Below, piece by piece: positions 10,377-19,376 of a stretch of DNA of 64,000 nt. This stretch comes from Lysobacterales bacterium. GTDB taxonomy: Bacteria; Pseudomonadota; Gammaproteobacteria; Xanthomonadales; BPKI01. The DNA is taken from assembly GCA_026005055.1 (NCBI GenBank), contig BPKI01000001.1, forward strand, positions 124,001 through 188,000, written 5' to 3'. Made by a program: the position numbers and the translations under genes. Numbering within the stretch: position 1 is the stretch's first letter; each line of letters opens with the position of its first letter. A model generated the notes under the pieces. That model was given only the letters and a program-made list of their open reading frames with translations, did not search any database and was not told the origin of the DNA.

Positions 10377-11519
10377 TCAGCGGACAACGTAAGTCGAGAT
10401 GCCGTTCTCACCGAGGGTGACGAACTGGCGCGTCCCCTGGATCGGCAACACTGCGGAGAGGATCACCCCGTCGGGATGCACGCTCTTGCGAAACCCTGCC
10501 TCGCCCGCGCTGCGGGTGAGGATGAGGCCATTCGCACCGACCAGCACCGCACCCCCATCGGCGAGGGGCGCACCGCCCATGATGCTGAGCTCCGTGCCCG
10601 TCTCGAGCGGCCGCCAGGTATCGCCGAGGTCGAGGCTCTCGAATACGTGCCCGCGCAGGCCATAGACGAGCACGTGACGCCCTTGGTAACCGATCGCACC
10701 GAACATCGATCCTTCGTAGGGAAGCGAGATCCGCTCCCAGTTTTCGCCGCCATCGGTCGAGCGGAAGGCGGCGCCGCGCTCGGCGGCGATGAATAGGGAG
10801 CCATCCCCCGTGCGCACGATCGCATTGAGATGGGGATCCTCCTCCTCGCCGAGCTCGAGATCCTCCTCGCTGAAAAGCCAATCCTCGACGCCTCCCGAAG
10901 CCTCTTCCCCGTCTTCGGATTCGGGCGCCGGAACCGCCTCATCCTCGCTACGTTCTCGAACCAAATCCACCCGCTCCCAATTGCGCCCCCCGTCTTCGGT
11001 GCGCATCAACAGGCCATAGGCTCCCACCGCGAAGCCGCGGTTTTCATCGAGAAAGAGCACCGATAGCAACGGGGCCGAGGCGCGCGGGTCATCGGCCTTT
11101 TCCGGAGTCCAGGGGGATGCGTGCTGAAGCGACCAGGTCTCCCCGCCGTCCGACGAGTGGATGATCACCTGATCGTGTCCGACCGCCCAGAGCTTGTCGC
11201 CCACGGCGGTGACGGCGGTGAGGGTGCTGCGCGTAGGCACCAACCGCGCTTGCCGCCAGTCGGTACGCGACTCGGAGAGCAGGACGTGACCGCGCTCCCC
11301 CACGACCACGGCCCGCTGGGCCGACTGCGTTCCCGCGAGCAGCAGCGAGCGAGCGACCAACGGCAAGCGCTCGGCTTCTGCAGTTGCAGGGTCTTTCCAC
11401 GCCCCCTCGCGAACGGCCTGCGCCGACGCCACCGCCACCATCAGAACGCCAGCGAGCAGGAAGGCCCTCCGCTGCGAAGCGAAAGGCCGCCCGCCCCCGG
11501 GTGCCGCCCCCCCGCTCAC
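10377..11519 (-). CDS. YCF48-like beta-propeller protein (exported)
   Basis: This 380-residue exported protein has a signal-like N terminus and repeated BNR/sialidase-type units of the form SSDGGETW, TEDGGRNWERV, STDGGENWERI and SLDLGDTWR, which fold as a beta-propeller related to the photosystem II assembly factor YCF48. An acidic insert rich in Glu lies around residues 190-225. In nonphotosynthetic bacteria such proteins often sit next to HAE3/MMPL exporters and may act as periplasmic partners. The GTG start at 11519 has a GAGGGGGG ribosome binding site directly after the preceding stop codon. Confidence 0.87.
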   Translation of the reverse strand: MSGGAAPGGGRPFASQRRAFLLAGVLMVAVASAQAVREGAWKDPATAEAERLPLVARSLLLAGTQSAQRAVVVGERGHVLLSESRTDWRQARLVPTRSTLTAVTAVGDKLWAVGHDQVIIHSSDGGETWSLQHASPWTPEKADDPRASAPLLSVLFLDENRGFAVGAYGLLMRTEDGGRNWERVDLVRERSEDEAVPAPESEDGEEASGGVEDWLFSEEDLELGEEEDPHLNAIVRTGDGSLFIAAERGAAFRSTDGGENWERISLPYEGSMFGAIGYQGRHVLVYGLRGHVFESLDLGDTWRPLETGTELSIMGGAPLADGGAVLVGANGLILTRSAGEAGFRKSVHPDGVILSAVLPIQGTRQFVTLGENGISTYVVR

Positions 11520-11529
11520 CTCGCCCCCC

Positions 11530-12885
11530 TCAGCGCACGCCGCGGGTGCGCAGCGCCTGCGGCGAGAAGGCCTCGGGCGTGGTCTGGAAGGAGAAGTCGT
11601 TGACTTTCTCCTGGTTATCGATGCCTACCGCGATGTAGCGCCCCGATTGCAGGTCGTGGTGCACCTCGAGCGTGCTCCAGAATGTCGGCACCTCGTAGTA
11701 GTTGATCGAATGCGCCTCGGAATGGCGCCACAACCGGCCTTGGTTGTCGTAGTGGTCGGTGAGTAGGATCTGCCAACTGTCCTCGTCGAAGTAGAAGGTG
11801 CGCCGGCCGTTGATGTGACGCATGCCTTGCTTCAGCCGCGCATCGACCACCCATACCCGATGGAGCTCGTAGCGGAGGAGGTCGGGGTTGATGTGACCGG
11901 GCCGTACCAGGTCGTTGTAGCCGACTTTGTCGCTGTGCACTTTGTAGGAGTTGTACGGCACATACATCTCGCGCTTGCCGATGAGCTCCCAGTTGAAGCG
12001 GTCCATCGCGCCATTGAACATGTCGGTCATGTCGTTGGTACGAAGCCCATCCGAGGCCGTACCCGGGTTGTCGTAGGCGATGTTGGGCGCTCGACGCACG
12101 CGGCGCTGTCCGGGGTTGTAAACCCACGCCTGACGGGGCTGCAGACGCTGGTTCAGGGTTTCGTGGACGAGCAGGATGTTCCCCGCGAGCCGGGCCGGAC
12201 CCTCCACGACCTGGAAGAAGTAAACGAGGATGTTGTTGATCTCCTCCACCGTCGCGCCGGGCTTGTAGTAGAGCCCGAGAAGCTCCTCGCGCAGGCGCAC
12301 CACGTTGTAGGCACCCGTCGCCGTGGGCGCGACTTGGTTGTTCCAACGCAGCAGCGCGACGCCCTTGTACTTGAGCTTGTGATTCCACATCACCTCATAG
12401 GCGTTCTGTGGGATGGGGAAGGGAAAGCCCTCGGCCGCCCCTTCTACGCCATCCCCGTCGGCCACGAGGCGCGCGGTGGTGGCGTTGCGTTTGGTGAATT
12501 CATAAGTCCGTTCGGGGAAGGAGGCGCTACGGCGAGTCGGATAGACCGGCATCTTGTAGGTCTCGTAGCGCTCGAACATGGCGATCTGTCCGGGCGACAG
12601 CCGATCCTGGTACTGCTTGTAGTTGCTCCGGTCGATGACGAAGAGCACCCGATCCGCGGCGAAGGGATCGGGGTGATGCATGCCGAGGCGGTAGCCTGCG
12701 GGAGGCGAGGTGATCCCCCCCGTCCACTCCGGGATCGTGCCGTCGGCATTCCCCGCCCGCTCGGCGCCCACGGGCGTCAGATCGCGCCCGAGACGAGCAG
12801 CCTGTTCAGGGGACACGGCTGCCCCGGCTGAGACAGCGAGCAGCGCGCTGATCAGCGCGGCGATCGTTTTCGATGGAAGCGGCAT
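11530..12885 (-). CDS. DUF1329 periplasmic protein
   Basis: This 451-residue protein has a cleavable signal peptide (residues about 1-21, ending SAGAAV) and matches the DUF1329 family: the opening EQAARLGRDLTPVGAERAGN, then WTGGI and MWNHKLKYKG. DUF1329 proteins are thought to have a LolB-like fold able to hold lipid; no reaction is known. Start ATG 12885 is set by the GAGGAGG site just upstream, and the longer frame to 13029 is rejected because it overlaps the DUF1302 gene. It lies 13 bases after the DUF1302 stop. A periplasmic carrier between the barrel and exporter is a reasonable inference. Confidence 0.88.
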   Translation of the reverse strand: MPLPSKTIAALISALLAVSAGAAVSPEQAARLGRDLTPVGAERAGNADGTIPEWTGGITSPPAGYRLGMHHPDPFAADRVLFVIDRSNYKQYQDRLSPGQIAMFERYETYKMPVYPTRRSASFPERTYEFTKRNATTARLVADGDGVEGAAEGFPFPIPQNAYEVMWNHKLKYKGVALLRWNNQVAPTATGAYNVVRLREELLGLYYKPGATVEEINNILVYFFQVVEGPARLAGNILLVHETLNQRLQPRQAWVYNPGQRRVRRAPNIAYDNPGTASDGLRTNDMTDMFNGAMDRFNWELIGKREMYVPYNSYKVHSDKVGYNDLVRPGHINPDLLRYELHRVWVVDARLKQGMRHINGRRTFYFDEDSWQILLTDHYDNQGRLWRHSEAHSINYYEVPTFWSTLEVHHDLQSGRYIAVGIDNQEKVNDFSFQTTPEAFSPQALRTRGVR

Positions 12886-12898
12886 GGCTTGGCCCTCC

Positions 12899-14812
12899 TC
12901 AGAACAGGTACCGGACGCTGAAGGCGGCGAAATCGCGATCCTGGATGAGATTGAAGCTCCCACCGCCGAAGAAGTTGGTGTAAGCGACGTCGAACACCCA
13001 CTTGTTGAGGTAGTTCGCCTCGGCACCAATGGTGAGCGCCTTGCGTCCCTTGATGAAGTTTCCTCCCGGACCCGGCGAGATGCCGTTCACGTCGTGATTG
13101 AAAGCAATGCGCGGCGAGACGTTGACCGGCGAGTTCCAGACGTTGTTGTAATCCGCGCGCACCACCGTCCGGTAGCCCCAGGAGCTCCGCGTCGGGAAGC
13201 CGCCCGCTTGCGTGACGGGGTTGCGCAGTGCGCCTCCCGTCAAGGCATCCGGGCCGCCACCCGTATCCGTTCCATCGCCCTGATAGCGCAGCACGCTCTG
13301 CGGCGGCAGATCGAACACCCGCGTGATGCCGGCCTCGGTGACGAAGGCGATCTGATCGGCAGCGAGGAAGTTCCCTGGCCCGAAGACCTTGGTCAGGGTG
13401 AACTGGAACTGTCCCACTTCGTGCCGCTCATAACCCTGGATATACGCACCCGGTGCGTAAGACCCAAGCTGGCTCACGAACCGCCGTCCCGGCTCCGGAA
13501 TCAGGGCATTGAGCGGGGAAAGCGCAGCGAAGAGCAGCTCGACGTCGTCGATCTGAAGCGGCTGGTTGTCCCGCCATGAGTATTCGCCCTGCAGGGCCCA
13601 CCCGCCCGGCAGCATGGTGTTGAAGCTGATTCCCCACAGCCGAATATCCTCCGGGTACTCGACGATCACCCGGCCCGAACGCAGATCGGAGCTCGTGACC
13701 GCCGTACCCGAAATGACCGGCAGTCGGCTGTGATAATTGAGGAAATAAAAACCGAACTCCGTATCGTTGAGCTGCGGTGCGAAATAGCGCAACGCAAGGC
13801 CCCACTGCCCCGAGTCGCGCGCTTTCCGATCCGGCGCCCGTGGCACGGCCACCGAGCAGCCGAGCTGAACGAGATTCAGTGGCAAGCCGGTGTCGCTCGG
13901 CGCACCGCGGAAGCAGACGTCGTAATACCGCTCTGGATTGAGCACGGGCTGCGGGATCAACCCGAAGTTGAGCATCGCATAGGTGCCGCCGCGCGTGGCA
14001 AAGTCATTGGTGCTCCAGTAAGTGCCGGCCGGATCCGGCTCGGTTTCCTCCCACTCGAAGAGGTAGAGACCCTCGACGGAGAGGCTCTCCGAGAGCTGGA
14101 TCGAGGCGAAGAGCATGTCCGCGGGCAAGAACGCCTCCTTGAGCTCCGAGCCGGCGAGGCGTAGGGCCGAGACGTCGAAGGGATTGATGACGTTGATGCC
14201 GCCGGTGATGAAGGTGCTCTCGCCCCAGCTCACGGCCTGCCGACCGAGGCGGATGTTGAGCTCCTTCTCATCCGGATACCACTTGCCGAAGACGAAGGCA
14301 TCGAGTAATTGCGTGCGCTTGCCGACCCTCTGCTTGGCGAGCCGCGTCAGATCGGACCGACGCTGGTTCTCGAAATCGTAAAACGAGGTACCGCGCAGAA
14401 AGAGACCATAGTCGCGCCAATTCAGCGCCAATTCGGTGGTGAGCTTGAGCGTGTTCGAGATCAGATCGTGCTTGTCGTACTTGAAATTGCCATCGTCGCT
14501 ATTCGCCGAAAAACGCCCCGGCAAAGTGACGAGCACGCTCGGCGGCAAAGCGGCGAGCGGCACCCCATTGAGCGTCGGCTGAAGATTCCCCTTGCCTCGC
14601 TGATTGGGGTCCGGCTTGGCCATGCGCACCCCGAACCCGTACGAGATGGTCGTATCCCAGGAGCCCGACAGCTCGCCCCTCTCGAAATCGAAGGCCCGGA
14701 CTACGCCGGAAGGGGCGAGTCCGCCGAGGGCGAGCGCAACCGCGGCGGCCAGCGGCGCGAGAGCGGGCGCGCGGCGAGGACGACGGAAGGAGCGGATCAG
14801 CTTGTCGTTCAT
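12899..14812 (-). CDS. DUF1302 outer-membrane protein
   Basis: This 637-residue protein has a long signal peptide and many amphipathic beta segments, ending in Phe (VRYLF), the terminal signature of outer-membrane barrels. The pattern FDFERGELSGSWDTTISYGFGVR followed by LGRQAVSWGESTFI is read here as DUF1302, a family repeatedly found beside DUF1329; the quoted pattern is interrupted across residues about 40-60 and 200-215. It has a GAGGG ribosome binding site and follows the lipase gene by 23 bases. It likely forms a pore or docking barrel for a hydrophobic ligand. The family call rests on context as well as pattern. Confidence 0.85.
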   Translation of the reverse strand: MNDKLIRSFRRPRRAPALAPLAAAVALALGGLAPSGVVRAFDFERGELSGSWDTTISYGFGVRMAKPDPNQRGKGNLQPTLNGVPLAALPPSVLVTLPGRFSANSDDGNFKYDKHDLISNTLKLTTELALNWRDYGLFLRGTSFYDFENQRRSDLTRLAKQRVGKRTQLLDAFVFGKWYPDEKELNIRLGRQAVSWGESTFITGGINVINPFDVSALRLAGSELKEAFLPADMLFASIQLSESLSVEGLYLFEWEETEPDPAGTYWSTNDFATRGGTYAMLNFGLIPQPVLNPERYYDVCFRGAPSDTGLPLNLVQLGCSVAVPRAPDRKARDSGQWGLALRYFAPQLNDTEFGFYFLNYHSRLPVISGTAVTSSDLRSGRVIVEYPEDIRLWGISFNTMLPGGWALQGEYSWRDNQPLQIDDVELLFAALSPLNALIPEPGRRFVSQLGSYAPGAYIQGYERHEVGQFQFTLTKVFGPGNFLAADQIAFVTEAGITRVFDLPPQSVLRYQGDGTDTGGGPDALTGGALRNPVTQAGGFPTRSSWGYRTVVRADYNNVWNSPVNVSPRIAFNHDVNGISPGPGGNFIKGRKALTIGAEANYLNKWVFDVAYTNFFGGGSFNLIQDRDFAAFSVRYLF

Positions 14813-14835
14813 GTTTCGATGCCCTCTACCTGGCC

Positions 14836-16977
14836 TTACTGGGTGCGAATGACGGTGGCGTTGCTCACCTGCACCGCCGTGCCGCCGGAGACGATCATGC
14901 TCGCCATCTGGCCCTGCATCTCGGCGGTGGCGGCCGGCGAGGCCGCGGGACTGAGCAAGGAACCGTGGTCACCGGCGATGAAGCGCACCGCGCCGCGGAT
15001 GCCATCGGCCGCGGAAGTCGTTTGGGTGATCGTGCTCAGCCCGAGCGCGGCGATCAGCGGTTCGGTTCCGGAAAGCGGCGCGCCGCTGACCGTGTTCGGA
15101 ACCACCTGATCGGGCGGGACGTTGGCTGCCGGATTCCCGACCACCGCCTGGAGCAGGATGCGGTTGTTGAGCGAGGCGATGCCATAGTTGATCGGGTCGG
15201 CGGAATCCACCGCGCTCTGCGCAGCGACCATGAAGCGGTCATAGTCCGGCGTCCCCGGCTGAACCCCGGCGGCTTGCAGACCGGCCCGGATACGCGGCCC
15301 GAACGTGGGCGAGCCATCGAGCAGGCGAGCGATGCCGCCGCCGGGCACATTGAGCACGCCCACCGTCACCGTCGGCTCGAGCGCCAGAAAGCCGGTCCCC
15401 ACCATCGCCCCCAGCGACTGACCGACGAACGCCACCCGCGAGCCGTCGAAATCGCCAAGACCATCGCCCGTGATGTCCATGCCAGGAACGCTCGCCGCCA
15501 GGTGGAACAGATCGGCGATCGCCTGCCGCAGATTGTCGCGGGAAGTCAGCAGGCTCGAGAGGTTGATCGTGTGCGCCCCGGATGGATCGGGAATCCCATC
15601 CGGCCCGGGCGCCCCCGTCTGGTTGTTGATCAGATCGACGTTGAAGGTGCGCTCGCGCGCCCCGAGCTGGGCGAAGGGCGTGTTGCCGATCGCGAAGGGA
15701 TCATTCGGCGGCAGCCCGTGCAAGGGTTGATCGATCGCCACCACGGCGAAACCCTGCGCCGCCATGGTCGCGGCGATGCCGATCGCGTCGGTGCGGTTGC
15801 GGGTGATGCCGTGCTGGAAGATCACCACCGGCCAGCCCGCGGCGGGGCGGGTACGGCCGGAGTTGGCGTTCGGCACCGTCAGCAGCACCGGCACCAGCAC
15901 ATCGGCGTTCTTCACTGGGAAGGGATTGGCGAAGGTGATGTTGTCCGAGTTGGGATCAAGCCCCGCCTGGTTGAACGGCGGCACGTAAGCACCCGGACGC
16001 GCCCGCCAGCGGCCCGTGAGCACCGCCGTGGGATTGGCCGCGGTCGGCACCTCGAGGTAGTAGGGCAGGGAGATGACCCCGATGTAGATGTCGGCCACTG
16101 GTGGCAGCCCAGCGATGGCCGTGGTGAGGCCGGTGCGCGCGAGCTGCACAGAGCGCGCCGTGACCGTCGAACGGACGGCTTGCAGCACCGGCGTGATCCC
16201 TTGGGTGGTCGCCACCCACGAGAGAATGATCCGCTCGCGCGGGATGCCGCGGGAGTTCGCCGCCGCTTCCTGCGAGTTCACCAACTGACGCAGCGGCTCG
16301 AGCGCACAGGCCGTGCTCGCCGGCAGGAGCGGATCGGTACTCTGGCCATTCACGCACAGCGGGCTGGTGCGCTTGGCCAGGAAATAAGCCTGATCCGGCG
16401 TGGCATCGTTGCCGCGGGCATCGCGGATGCCGTTGGTGAGCACCACCATGTACGAGGTGAGCTGTTTGAGCGGCCGGGTGGGGATGATCGCCAGCGTCCG
16501 CCCCGACGTATCGGAGGGCGCGAGCGCCGTCACGAACTCCTGATTTGCGGTGAGCTCGCGCACGATACCCGTGACGCCGCCGCCTGGACCGGTGAGGTTG
16601 ACCTCGAAAACCCGCACCGTCGTGCCTGCGACGATGCTCGCCGGGGCCGGTGCAGCCGAAAAAGTCGTCACCCACGGCGCCACCGTGCTGAAGCCATCGA
16701 GGGCGTTGAGCGCCCGCACCGGATCGGCCGGGTTGGTCGGGCTCTCACCCGGGATGTTGAGCGTCAAATCCCGCGTGCCGGAGAGCAAGAGATTGGTCGG
16801 GAAGGGCACCACGCCAGCGCTCGGATCGAAGCGCGCGGTGATGACCGCGGTGACCAGAGACCCATCGCTATTGGTGGCAGGCGGCGCAGGCGTGGCTCGC
16901 GGCGCATTGCTGCTGCTCGAGCACGCAGCCAGAGCCGCAGCGGCGAACACGGCAAAGAGCGAGACTCGGACGGACAT
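14836..16977 (-). CDS. Surface lipoprotein lipase of the Pla-1/cef (VolA-like) family
   Basis: This 713-residue protein has a lipoprotein signal with lipobox LAAC and Cys19. An N-terminal domain of about 270 residues resembles the virulence-factor lipase N domain; a C-terminal alpha/beta-hydrolase follows. The nucleophile elbow GQSLG places Ser521; His671 in GDHGS and an Asp near 623 complete a plausible triad. VolA of Vibrio is a surface lysophospholipase that lets cells use external lipids; a similar role is inferred. ATG at 16977 follows a GAGAGGGG site. It is the first gene of the operon running to 7880, with a promoter at 17027-17056. Confidence 0.85.
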   Translation of the reverse strand: MSVRVSLFAVFAAAALAACSSSSNAPRATPAPPATNSDGSLVTAVITARFDPSAGVVPFPTNLLLSGTRDLTLNIPGESPTNPADPVRALNALDGFSTVAPWVTTFSAAPAPASIVAGTTVRVFEVNLTGPGGGVTGIVRELTANQEFVTALAPSDTSGRTLAIIPTRPLKQLTSYMVVLTNGIRDARGNDATPDQAYFLAKRTSPLCVNGQSTDPLLPASTACALEPLRQLVNSQEAAANSRGIPRERIILSWVATTQGITPVLQAVRSTVTARSVQLARTGLTTAIAGLPPVADIYIGVISLPYYLEVPTAANPTAVLTGRWRARPGAYVPPFNQAGLDPNSDNITFANPFPVKNADVLVPVLLTVPNANSGRTRPAAGWPVVIFQHGITRNRTDAIGIAATMAAQGFAVVAIDQPLHGLPPNDPFAIGNTPFAQLGARERTFNVDLINNQTGAPGPDGIPDPSGAHTINLSSLLTSRDNLRQAIADLFHLAASVPGMDITGDGLGDFDGSRVAFVGQSLGAMVGTGFLALEPTVTVGVLNVPGGGIARLLDGSPTFGPRIRAGLQAAGVQPGTPDYDRFMVAAQSAVDSADPINYGIASLNNRILLQAVVGNPAANVPPDQVVPNTVSGAPLSGTEPLIAALGLSTITQTTSAADGIRGAVRFIAGDHGSLLSPAASPAATAEMQGQMASMIVSGGTAVQVSNATVIRTQ

Positions 16978-17026
16978 CGGGAATTTTCCCCTCTCGAGAC
17001 GAACGAAGAAGCCGGACGGCGAACCT

Positions 17027-17056
17027 ATCTTAGAGACCACCGCTCGAGCTTGGCAA
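17027..17056 (-). promoter_or_regulatory. Predicted sigma-70 promoter of the lipase-exporter operon
   Basis: On the minus strand, TTGCCA (17051-17056) and TAAGAT (17027-17032) are separated by 18 bases, a good -35/-10 pair about 50 bases before the lipase ATG. This is the only clear promoter seen upstream of the five-gene operon. Confidence 0.55.
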
Positions 17057-17129
17057 CGAATCCCTAACGATTTTTTTCGTTGCGATGCGATGTTGCGACG
17101 CATCATGACCGCCGCGGTCGTCTGAGCGT

Positions 17130-17963
17130 TCAGCGCGCGCCCAGGAATGGACGCGGCCTCCAGCCGAGGGCCTCGAGCTCGGGTTCGGGCCTAGGCAACT
17201 GATCCTGACCGAGCCGCGACAACGGCCCGCGCCAGCGAGGAAAGATCGATTCGATCCAGCGCGCCGGCATAGGGACGGCAAGCAGAGGTGAGCCCGTTTC
17301 GGCTCGCACCATCCTTTCGATCATCTCAGCGACCGAAAGACGCTCACCGCCGCCCACCTCGAAAATTCCCTCGCGCGGGTGCTCGAGGAGCGCGAGCATC
17401 AGCGCGGCGAGATCCTCGGCATGAACCGGCTGACGCAGCCCCTGCGCCGGCCAGGGCAAGGGCAGGATGCGGGTGATGCGCGCAAAGGCGATCAGCGGTC
17501 CGAGGCGAGGCTCGGAGGCTGTGCCGTAGATGAGCGTCGGACGCAGCAGGGTGAGGTGGGCGCCGATCGCGCGACAAGTCGCGGCGAGGCTTTGCTCGGC
17601 CGCGAGCAGGCGCTCGGCCTGCTCACGCTCGCGCGGATCCGTCGAGGATTGCTTGAACCGGATGCTGGTAGAGGAGAGGGCGATCAACCGGCTGAGACCC
17701 TGAGGCGGCCGCCTGCGGAAACCCTCGGCGAGCTCCGCGAGAGGCCCCGCGGAGAGCAAACACGGCGCATCGGCGTCCTCGGGCCAACCCAGGGAAAGCT
17801 CGGCGCGAATCCAGCGCACACGCTCCTCGGGCAGCCCCGCCAGAGGCGGATTCCGACTGATGGCCTGCACTCGGAAGGCGCGCGAAAGGAGCAGGGCGAG
17901 CAAGTGAGCCCCTATTCTCCCGGTCGCCCCCGTCAGCGCCACGACTTGGCAGTCTCGGCTCAT
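17130..17963 (-). CDS. NAD(P)-binding SDR/epimerase-like protein
   Basis: This 277-residue Rossmann-fold protein begins with the dinucleotide-binding motif ALTGATGRIGAHL. SSTSIRF supplies the SDR serine region and PTLIYG is the typical extended-SDR segment after the active site; the usual YxxxK is not clear (KQSSTDPREREQAERLL stands there), so catalysis is uncertain and an NmrA-like or atypical role is possible. The ATG at 17963 is chosen by family start; a longer frame is antisense to the transporter. It is divergent from the DASS transporter with only 21 bases between starts. A TACCAT hexamer lies 6 bases upstream of the ATG. Confidence 0.82.
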   Translation of the reverse strand: MSRDCQVVALTGATGRIGAHLLALLLSRAFRVQAISRNPPLAGLPEERVRWIRAELSLGWPEDADAPCLLSAGPLAELAEGFRRRPPQGLSRLIALSSTSIRFKQSSTDPREREQAERLLAAEQSLAATCRAIGAHLTLLRPTLIYGTASEPRLGPLIAFARITRILPLPWPAQGLRQPVHAEDLAALMLALLEHPREGIFEVGGGERLSVAEMIERMVRAETGSPLLAVPMPARWIESIFPRWRGPLSRLGQDQLPRPEPELEALGWRPRPFLGAR

Positions 17964-17984
17964 CGGGGCATGGTAGGCGCGATC

Positions 17985-19376
17985 ATGCGCCCCGTAAGCA
18001 TCCGTCCCTTGCTGCTGTTCCTCGGCCCCGCGATCGCTCTGCTCGCAGGACTCATCGCCCATCGGGCCGGTATGCCTTGGGCCGCAGCGATCACCCTCGG
18101 TGTCGTCGTCTGGTGTGCGCTGTGGTGGATCAGCGAGGCGGTGGAGGCGCCGGTCACCGCCCTCGTTCCGCTGACCCTGCTCCCGCTGTTCGGCGTGCTC
18201 AGTCCTGCACAGGTCGCGGCCGCGGTCGGGCACGAGGCGATTTTGCTCCTCGCCGGCGGCTTCATGCTCTCGCGAGCCCTCGTCGCGGTCGGTCTGCACC
18301 ATCGCTTCGCATTGGCAATCATCGCGGCGATCGGCACCTCCTCGCCGCGACGTCTGGTGCTCGCCTTCACCTTGAGCGCAGGCCTGCTCAGCATGTGGAT
18401 CTCGAACACAGCCACCGCCTTGATGTTGATGCCGATCGCGCTCGCCCTGCTTGAGCCTCATCCCTTCAAATCGGCCCTCACGATCCCCCTGCTGCTCGCG
18501 ATCGCCTATGGCGCCAGCATCGGCGGGCTCGGTACGCCGATCGGCACGCCTCCGAATTTGATCTTCCTCGGCGTATATCGAGAGACGAGCGGCCGAGACA
18601 TCGGCTTTCTCGAGTGGGTGAGCTTCGGCTTGCCGCTCCTCGCCGTGTTTCTTCCCATCGTGGCGCTCTGGCTGACACGGGGACTGCCGCGCCGCTGTCC
18701 ACCCCTCGAGGGGATCGCGCCCGAGCCGGGGATGAGCGCTGCGCAGCGGCGCGTGCTCGCCGTGTTCGTGCTCACGGTGGCGCTGTGGATTTTCCGCACG
18801 CAGCCTGCCGGTGGCTGGGCCGGCGTTTTGGGACTCTCCGGAGCCAACGACGCCACCGTCGCCTTGCTCGCAGTGCTCATGTTGCTCCTCCTGCCGGATG
18901 GGCGGGGCGGCAGGCTGTTTTCGTGGCAGCAAGCGACGGACATTCCCTGGGGAATCCTCGTGCTTTTCGCCGGCGGACTCGCGCTCGCCTCCGCTTTTTC
19001 GGTCTCGGGGCTGGGCGCCATCCTCGCCGAGCGACTGGGCGCCATGGCGGCGCTCCCGCCGCTCCTCATCGTCCTCGCCGTGAGCAGCGTGATGATCTTC
19101 CTGACCGAGATCACCAGCAACACCGCCGCAGCCGCACTCGCGATGCCGGTGCTCGCGGCCGCCGCCCGCGCGAGCGGCGTCGATCCGGCGCTGTTCATGC
19201 TCCCGGCCGCGCTCGCCGCGAGCTGCGCCTTCATGCTGCCGGTGGCCACGGCCCCGAATGCGGTGGTCTACGCAAGCGGGCTGGTTCCCGCGCAACGCAT
19301 GGCGCGCGAAGGGCTCGTGCTCAACCTCATCGGCATCCTCCTGCTCACCCTGACGGGCTATCTAAGTCTGCTCTGA
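17985..19376 (+). CDS. SLC13/DASS-family anion symporter
   Basis: This 463-residue inner-membrane protein has about 11-12 helices and both SNT signature motifs of the divalent anion:sodium symporters: ISNTATALMLMP in the first half and TSNTAAAALAMP in the second, with GGLGTPIGTPPN between. Family members import dicarboxylates, sulfate or phosphate with sodium; the substrate is not determined here. ATG at 17985 has GGTAGG upstream; an alternative ATG at 17970 adds five residues. Its 3' end overlaps the convergent tsaB gene by 15 bases. Confidence 0.88.
   Translation: MRPVSIRPLLLFLGPAIALLAGLIAHRAGMPWAAAITLGVVVWCALWWISEAVEAPVTALVPLTLLPLFGVLSPAQVAAAVGHEAILLLAGGFMLSRALVAVGLHHRFALAIIAAIGTSSPRRLVLAFTLSAGLLSMWISNTATALMLMPIALALLEPHPFKSALTIPLLLAIAYGASIGGLGTPIGTPPNLIFLGVYRETSGRDIGFLEWVSFGLPLLAVFLPIVALWLTRGLPRRCPPLEGIAPEPGMSAAQRRVLAVFVLTVALWIFRTQPAGGWAGVLGLSGANDATVALLAVLMLLLLPDGRGGRLFSWQQATDIPWGILVLFAGGLALASAFSVSGLGAILAERLGAMAALPPLLIVLAVSSVMIFLTEITSNTAAAALAMPVLAAAARASGVDPALFMLPAALAASCAFMLPVATAPNAVVYASGLVPAQRMAREGLVLNLIGILLLTLTGYLSLL

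Noticed and set aside
8087-10420. A 777-codon plus-strand open frame.
   Set aside because: It is antisense to the HAE3 exporter, highly charged, with no recognisable domain or ribosome binding site.
17066-17081. Inverted repeat AACGA-N6-TCGTT upstream of the lipase operon as a terminator of the SDR gene.
   Set aside because: The stem is only five pairs and no T tract follows on the relevant strand.
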